From assembly GCA_012512595.1 (NCBI GenBank), contig JAAZDW010000010.1, positions 34,760 to 98,759 on the forward strand: 64,000 bases of DNA. Direction: 5' to 3'. Below, one piece after another: positions 58,547 through 64,000 of this stretch (positions are counted from its first letter, which is position 1; each line of letters starts with the position of its first letter). This DNA comes from Erysipelothrix sp. (lineage in GTDB: Bacteria > Bacillota_I > Bacilli_A > Erysipelotrichales > Erysipelotrichaceae). The translations under genes and the position numbers were made by a program. Below the pieces are notes generated by a model. It was not told where the DNA came from and searched no databases. It saw nothing but the letters and a program-made list of their open reading frames with translations.

Positions 58547-59314
58547 ATGCGCCTATATTTAAATGGTGATTGTATGCGAGAAAGAATCCTATATTATGCC
58601 CTAAAATATGATGGCGATTATAACAAAATAGCGAAAGCTATTTTAAATAAGGAGTCTTATAAAAAGGCAAATTGTAAAGATAATTTTATTATAATAGGTG
58701 ATAAGGATTATCCAAAAAAATTATTAAGTTTAAAAAAACCGCCTTTTATACTTTTTTATAAGGGTGATATAAAACTTTTAAAAAAGGAAGCAGTTGCAAT
58801 TGTAGGGAGTCGAAAAATGACTCTTTATGGTAAAAAATATACTAACCAGATTGCATCGATTTTATCAAATAAATATGTAATTGTATCAGGACTGGCGGCA
58901 GGTGTTGATAGTGAGGCACATAAAAGTTCAATAATAAAAGGTAAGAGTATTGCCGTTTTAGGCAGTGGAATAAATTATATATATCCCAAATCTAATACTA
59001 ACTTATATAATTATATGCAAAAAGATAATTTGATTATTAGTGAATATCCAAATGGGGTTGTGCCTAAACCTTATTACTTCCCTTTTAGAAACAGAATAAT
59101 TGCCGCACTTTCAAAAAGTGTGGTTGTAACCCAGGCGGCTTTAAGAAGTGGGACGATGTTAACGGTTAATGAGGCCTTAGAGCTTAATAAAGATATTTAT
59201 GTACTTCCATATAGTATTGAAGACAGCGCTGGTAGTGGCTGTAACTATCTGATTCAACAGGGAGCGAATATTATCTTAATTGAAGATTTAATTGATTTAT
59301 GCAACAATATATAG
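58547..59314 (+). CDS. dprA: DNA-processing protein DprA
   Basis: AIVGSRKMTLYGK, VSGLAAGVDSEAHKSS, VLGSGINYIYP, LRSGTMLTVNEAL; upstream of topA. Start could be 58574. Confidence 0.92.
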   Translation: MRLYLNGDCMRERILYYALKYDGDYNKIAKAILNKESYKKANCKDNFIIIGDKDYPKKLLSLKKPPFILFYKGDIKLLKKEAVAIVGSRKMTLYGKKYTNQIASILSNKYVIVSGLAAGVDSEAHKSSIIKGKSIAVLGSGINYIYPKSNTNLYNYMQKDNLIISEYPNGVVPKPYYFPFRNRIIAALSKSVVVTQAALRSGTMLTVNEALELNKDIYVLPYSIEDSAGSGCNYLIQQGANIILIEDLIDLCNNI

Positions 59315-59401
59315 GCAAATATTTTATATTATGCGTAAAATAGTGTATATTAGACAAGAATGATTAAAATTACATATAAATATATAGCAAAGGAAGATTA
59401 A

Positions 59402-61642
59402 ATGAAAAAACTCGTTATAGTGGAATCCCCTTCAAAATCAAGGACGATTGAAAAATATTTAGGCGATGAATACCAAGTACTATCATCTAAAGGTCATATC
59501 CGTGATTTAGCAACAACCGGTAAGGGTGGATTAGGTGTAGATGTCGATGATGACTTTAAGCCTAATTACATTATTAGTAAAGAAAAAAAGAAAACGGTTG
59601 CGGAATTAAAAAAAGCGGCAAAAGATGCCGATGAAATTTTTATTGCGACTGACCTTGACCGTGAAGGTGAGGCAATTGCTTGGCACTTAGCTGAAGAATT
59701 AAAAGTCGATTTAAATAAAAATAACCGTATCGTCTTTAATGAAATAACCAAAGACGCTATTTTGGAAGCTTTTAAGCATCCAAGAAAAATTGACTTAGAC
59801 TTAGTTGACTCGCAAGAAACTCGCAGAGTCGTAGACCGAATTATTGGCTTTAGACTTTCTAGCTTACTTAGATCAAAAATAAAAAGTAAATCAGCTGGTA
59901 GGGTTCAGTCAGTAGCCTTAAAACTTGTTGCTGACCGTGAAGCAGAAATCAATGCCTTTATTTCTGAAGAATACTGGAGCATATGGGCTAACTTTAAAAA
60001 AGAAGATTTAATTGTTGAAAGTGAGCTTTCACACTATAAAAAACGCAAACCAAAAATTGAAAACAAAGAACAAGCTGACAAGATAATAAGTGAGTGTCAA
60101 GATGACTTTGTCGTTAGTGAAGTTAAGTCAAGAAAAAGAAATAAAAAACCTAAGTTAACTTTTATAACTTCCACAATGCAACAAGAAGCTTCGACAAAGC
60201 TTCGTTTTAGTGCTAAAAAGACGATGCGTGTTGCCCAAGGTTTATATGAAGGAGTCATGGTTAATGACGAACTAGTTGGACTAATTACTTATATGCGTAC
60301 TGACTCATATCGCTTAAGCCCAACATTTATAGATAATGCTTATAAAGTTTTAGAGGAAACTTATGGAAAAGAATATGTCGGAAAGTATCGTCCAGCTACA
60401 AATGAAAAAGCTCAAGATGCCCACGAAGGAATTCGTCCAACCCATCCTGAATTCAAACCAAGTGATATTAAAAAGTTTTTAACGCCAGACCAATTTCGCT
60501 TATATAACTTAATATATGCTCGGACAATGGCTTCATTAATGAAAGATGCCAAAATGGAAACTAACACAATTGTCTTTTCACAAAATGACTATGACTTTAG
60601 AGTTTCTGGATCAAGAATTCTATTTGATGGATATTTAAAGCTATATTCCCAGTTTGAGCAGGTAACTGAACAAACCTTACCACTTTTTGAAGAAGGAGAA
60701 ATTATTAAGTCAGAAAAGGTTGAAGGTAAACAACACTTTACCCAACCACCTTCAAGATATACCGAATCACGCCTAATCAAAGAACTTGAAGAATTAGGTA
60801 TTGGTAGACCAAGTACCTATGCCTCGATTATTGATGCAATTACCATGCGTAATTATGTTGATTATAAACCAAGTACAGAAACATCAAGTACTAAAGTCTT
60901 TTGGCCAACTGAACGTGGGCTTTTAACTAATACTGAACTTCAAAAATTCTTTAATGAAATAATAAATGAAAAATATACTGCACAAATGGAAGATGACTTA
61001 GACAAGATTGCCGATGGTGACCGTGAAAGATTAGAAATGTTAACAAATTTCTATGAACAGTTTACACCACTAGTTGACAATGCCTATGAAAACATGGAGA
61101 AAATTGAACCAGAAAAAATTGGTGAAAAATGTCCAGAATGTGAAGAAGGACAACTGGTTATTCGCGATGGTCGCTATGGTAACTTTATTTCATGTGACCA
61201 ATATCCTAAGTGTAAATATACCCGTCCGATTGTCGACCCTAATAAAAAAGAACCAGAATTATTAGAAGAAGAATGTCCACAATGTGGCAGTCCTTTAATA
61301 AAGCGAAAAAATCGTTTTGGTAAATACTTTATTGGTTGTAGTTCATTTCCAAGTTGTCGTTATTTAAGAAATATCGATGAAGATGGCAACGAAGTCGAAG
61401 TAGACCCTTCAAAGTTAAGAAAAGGACCAGAACTTTTAGAAGAAAAATGTCCAGAGTGTGGAAAACCTTTAATTAAAAGGAAAAACCGCCGTGGTGACTA
61501 CTTTATTGGCTGTAGTGGATTTCCAAAGTGTCGTTACTTAAGAAACATTGATCCCGAAGAAGAAGATGCTGAAGCAAACGAAGATGTTGCGGTTGAAGAA
61601 AACACTGAAGTAGTTGAAACTTCAAAGAAACAGGAAGAATAA
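59402..61642 (+). CDS. topA: DNA topoisomerase I
   Basis: [32 protein letters not shown], three C-terminal Cys4 zinc motifs. Confidence 0.96.
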   Translation: MKKLVIVESPSKSRTIEKYLGDEYQVLSSKGHIRDLATTGKGGLGVDVDDDFKPNYIISKEKKKTVAELKKAAKDADEIFIATDLDREGEAIAWHLAEELKVDLNKNNRIVFNEITKDAILEAFKHPRKIDLDLVDSQETRRVVDRIIGFRLSSLLRSKIKSKSAGRVQSVALKLVADREAEINAFISEEYWSIWANFKKEDLIVESELSHYKKRKPKIENKEQADKIISECQDDFVVSEVKSRKRNKKPKLTFITSTMQQEASTKLRFSAKKTMRVAQGLYEGVMVNDELVGLITYMRTDSYRLSPTFIDNAYKVLEETYGKEYVGKYRPATNEKAQDAHEGIRPTHPEFKPSDIKKFLTPDQFRLYNLIYARTMASLMKDAKMETNTIVFSQNDYDFRVSGSRILFDGYLKLYSQFEQVTEQTLPLFEEGEIIKSEKVEGKQHFTQPPSRYTESRLIKELEELGIGRPSTYASIIDAITMRNYVDYKPSTETSSTKVFWPTERGLLTNTELQKFFNEIINEKYTAQMEDDLDKIADGDRERLEMLTNFYEQFTPLVDNAYENMEKIEPEKIGEKCPECEEGQLVIRDGRYGNFISCDQYPKCKYTRPIVDPNKKEPELLEEECPQCGSPLIKRKNRFGKYFIGCSSFPSCRYLRNIDEDGNEVEVDPSKLRKGPELLEEKCPECGKPLIKRKNRRGDYFIGCSGFPKCRYLRNIDPEEEDAEANEDVAVEENTEVVETSKKQEE

Positions 61643-61643
61643 A

Positions 61644-62933
61644 ATGAAAGTAAATATAATCGGAGCCGGCCTTGCAGGAAGTGAGGCTGCCTATCAATTA
61701 GCTAAAAGAGGGATAGATGTCATTTTATTTGAGATGCGTCCAAAAGTCCAAACTGATGTTCACCAAACAAAATACTTTGCGGAACTTGTTTGTTCAAATT
61801 CTTTTAGAAGTGATGATATTATAAATGCAGTAGGCTTATTAAAAGCTGAAATGCGGCTTTTAGATAGTTTAATTTTAAAGGCAGCTGATAAGTGTTCACT
61901 ACCAGCGGGCAGTGCCTTAGCAGTCGACCGTGATGCTTTTGCAAAAGAAGTAACAAAAACTTTAGAAAGTTTTGATAATATTGAAATAATCAGAGAAGAA
62001 GTAACAAAAATTCCTGAAGGATTTACAATAATTGCCACCGGGCCTTTAACAAGTAGTAAATTTGCAACAGCCGTTGGCGAGTATTTTTCTGAAGATTATT
62101 TACACTTTTTTGATGCTGTTGCCCCAATTATAGATATTGACTCAATTGATTTAAACAAGGTTTACTATAAGTCAAGATATGATCGTGGGACTCCTGACTA
62201 TTTAAATTGTGCAATGACTAAAACTGAATTTGATAATTTTTACCATGAATTAAAAAATGCGAAAACTGTTCCTTCAAAAGACTATGAAGAAGAAACCTTC
62301 TTTAATGCGTGTATGCCGGTTGAAGAAATAGCAAAACAGGGTGAAAAAACACTTTTGTTTGGACCAATGAAACCAGTAGGGTTAGAAAAAGATGAAAATG
62401 ACCGACCTTATGCAGTTGTTCAATTAAGACAAGATAATTTTGCTAAAACACTCTATAATATTGTTGGTTTTCAAACACGCCTAACCTGGCCTGAACAAAA
62501 AAGAATTATTAGATTAATTCCAGGTTTAGAAAAAGCTGAAATTGTTAGATATGGAGTAATGCATAAAAATGCTTACTTAAACTCACCGAAAATACTAAAT
62601 CATAACTTACAAGTAAAAAAACGTCCTAATTTAATGATTGCTGGACAATTTAGCGGAGTAGAAGGCTATATTGAAAGTGCGGCGATGGGACTTTTAGCTG
62701 GTTTAAATATGTCTAAACTAGTTTTAAATGAGCCGTTGTTAGACCTTGATAATTCAACAATGATAGGCTCACTTGCCAATTATATTAGTCATGCAGATCC
62801 AGATAATTTTCAACCAATGAATGTAAATCACGGATTAATTAAATTTTCATTTAAGGCATCTAAGAGAATTAGAAGAGAAAAAACTGCAGAGTTAGCTTTA
62901 AGTATTATAAAAGAGTTGAAAGAAAATGTATGA
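61644..62933 (+). CDS. trmFO: Methylenetetrahydrofolate--tRNA-(uracil-5-)-methyltransferase TrmFO
   Basis: [49 protein letters not shown]. Confidence 0.96.
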   Translation: MKVNIIGAGLAGSEAAYQLAKRGIDVILFEMRPKVQTDVHQTKYFAELVCSNSFRSDDIINAVGLLKAEMRLLDSLILKAADKCSLPAGSALAVDRDAFAKEVTKTLESFDNIEIIREEVTKIPEGFTIIATGPLTSSKFATAVGEYFSEDYLHFFDAVAPIIDIDSIDLNKVYYKSRYDRGTPDYLNCAMTKTEFDNFYHELKNAKTVPSKDYEEETFFNACMPVEEIAKQGEKTLLFGPMKPVGLEKDENDRPYAVVQLRQDNFAKTLYNIVGFQTRLTWPEQKRIIRLIPGLEKAEIVRYGVMHKNAYLNSPKILNHNLQVKKRPNLMIAGQFSGVEGYIESAAMGLLAGLNMSKLVLNEPLLDLDNSTMIGSLANYISHADPDNFQPMNVNHGLIKFSFKASKRIRREKTAELALSIIKELKENV

Positions 62934-63822
62934 TTATTTAGATAAATATACAAAATACTTAACTGTGACAATGTCCGCATCAAATAATACCCTCGATGCA
63001 TACAAACGTGATATTAAACGATTTATTGATTTTTTATTATCTGAGACGGTAAATGACCTCAAGGATGTAGACAATCTTTTAGTGCGCACATATATAACTA
63101 AATTACGCTTAGGAGAACTTAGTGAGATAAAACTTGGAGATAGTACACTTTCAAGAAATTTGTCTTCACTAAGATCTTTTTACTATTATCTTATTGAATT
63201 TCATAATTTTGAAGATAATCCATTTTTAAGGGTTAAGCAAATTAAACAAGATAAAAACTTACCCGACTTTCTATACTACAATGAAATTGAACAATTGCTT
63301 GAATCAATTGAGGTTAAAGATTTTTTTTCATTAAGAAATAGATTAATGTTTGAAATGATGTATGGTTGTGGCTTAAGAGTTAGTGAAGTAGTCGATATGA
63401 CTCTAGAGAGCATTAATTTAGAAGAAAGATATATCAAAGTCTTGGGCAAAGGTAGCAAAGAACGGATTGTTCCTTTTCATTATGGGATCCAAACTTTACT
63501 ACAAGATTACTTAAACCAAAGAAAAGTAAAAAAGATTGGTAACAATTGGTTATTTGTAAATAACCGAAATAATCAATTAACAAGTAGGGGAGTTCAATAT
63601 ATTCTTGATAAAGTGGTTTTAAATAGTGGTTTAAATAAAAACATTCATCCACATATGCTAAGACACTCATTTGCAACACATCTTTTAGATAATGGCGCCG
63701 ATATCAAGGTTGTACAAGAACTATTAGGCCATACCAATCTCTCGACAACACAAATATATACCCACGTATCAGTAGATAAGCTTAAAGAAATTTACAATTT
63801 AGCACATCCACGTAATAAATAA
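62926..63822 (+). CDS. xerC: Tyrosine recombinase XerC/CodV-like
   Basis: [54 protein letters not shown]. Confidence 0.93.
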   Translation: MYDYLDKYTKYLTVTMSASNNTLDAYKRDIKRFIDFLLSETVNDLKDVDNLLVRTYITKLRLGELSEIKLGDSTLSRNLSSLRSFYYYLIEFHNFEDNPFLRVKQIKQDKNLPDFLYYNEIEQLLESIEVKDFFSLRNRLMFEMMYGCGLRVSEVVDMTLESINLEERYIKVLGKGSKERIVPFHYGIQTLLQDYLNQRKVKKIGNNWLFVNNRNNQLTSRGVQYILDKVVLNSGLNKNIHPHMLRHSFATHLLDNGADIKVVQELLGHTNLSTTQIYTHVSVDKLKEIYNLAHPRNK

Positions 63823-63857
63823 TTAAAAAAACACTAAACCACACAATAAAAAGACCC

Positions 63858-63888
63858 TTGACAGTAAGCGCTTACATGTTATCATGTA
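63858..63888 (+). promoter_or_regulatory. Promoter with two palindromes (cre/LacI-family-like operator)
   Basis: TTGACA -35 (63858-63863), 16-bp spacer containing GTAAGCGCTTAC (63864-63875), -10 TATCAT (63880-63885), TACATG-TTAT-CATGTA (63873-63888). Confidence 0.75.
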
Positions 63889-63907
63889 GCCAAGGAGGAC
63901 TTTTAAT

Positions 63908-64000
63908 ATGAAAAAATTTAGCAAACGGTTTTTAGCAATAATGACTGCTTTTGTCTTATTTTTTGGACCTACGTTAGTATTTACTGATGTAAAGGCTGTA
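63908..64000 (+). CDS. Secreted or lipoprotein-like protein, N-terminal fragment (continues beyond window)
   Basis: SD AAGGAGG then MKKFSKRFLAIMTAFVLFFGPTLVFTDVKAV signal peptide. Confidence 0.8.
   Translation, partial: MKKFSKRFLAIMTAFVLFFGPTLVFTDVKAV

Noticed and set aside
62926-63822. Tyrosine recombinase as a sign of an integrated element
   Set aside because: It lies in the conserved dprA-topA-trmFO-xerC block and is most simply the housekeeping XerC/CodV.

Overview
This is a 64 kb window of a low-GC, Bacillota-type chromosome using the standard code (TGA acts as stop, Trp is TGG). It looks like a lineage near Erysipelotrichia/Mollicutes, but that is inference only. Most of it is dense, mainly plus-strand housekeeping genes in blocks that resemble Bacillus gene order: mnmA-recD2-alaS-ireB-ruvX-DUF1292-mltG-udk-greA; comC-like peptidase-radC-mreC-mreD; polA-mutM-coaE-dnaB-dnaI; pfkA-pyk; infC-rpmI-rplT; rnfCDGEA-x-B; dprA-topA-trmFO-xerC. 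I saw no mobile element, prophage, CRISPR array, rRNA or tRNA. Three T-box leaders (alaS, valS, thrS), an infC/L20-type leader and many intrinsic terminators are readable. The most unusual region is the Rnf operon (49.9-55.3 kb). RnfD carries a C-terminal domain that is nearly a copy of the second domain of a two-domain RnfG. RnfB is reduced to a TM helix plus one Fe-S motif. A 58-aa Cys-rich membrane protein, absent from the ORF track, is encoded between rnfA and rnfB. Other items worth a look: a ~130-aa acidic-repeat plus winged-helix-like extension on ribosomal protein L20; a probable ATT start for infC; a 39-aa membrane peptide whose Shine-Dalgarno sits in a hairpin; a ZnuA-like lipoprotein that appears to lack its metal-binding His residues; an F420-ligase-like protein; and an LRR surface protein with an exact 43-aa period. 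All family calls are by eye from the translations; no searches were run.
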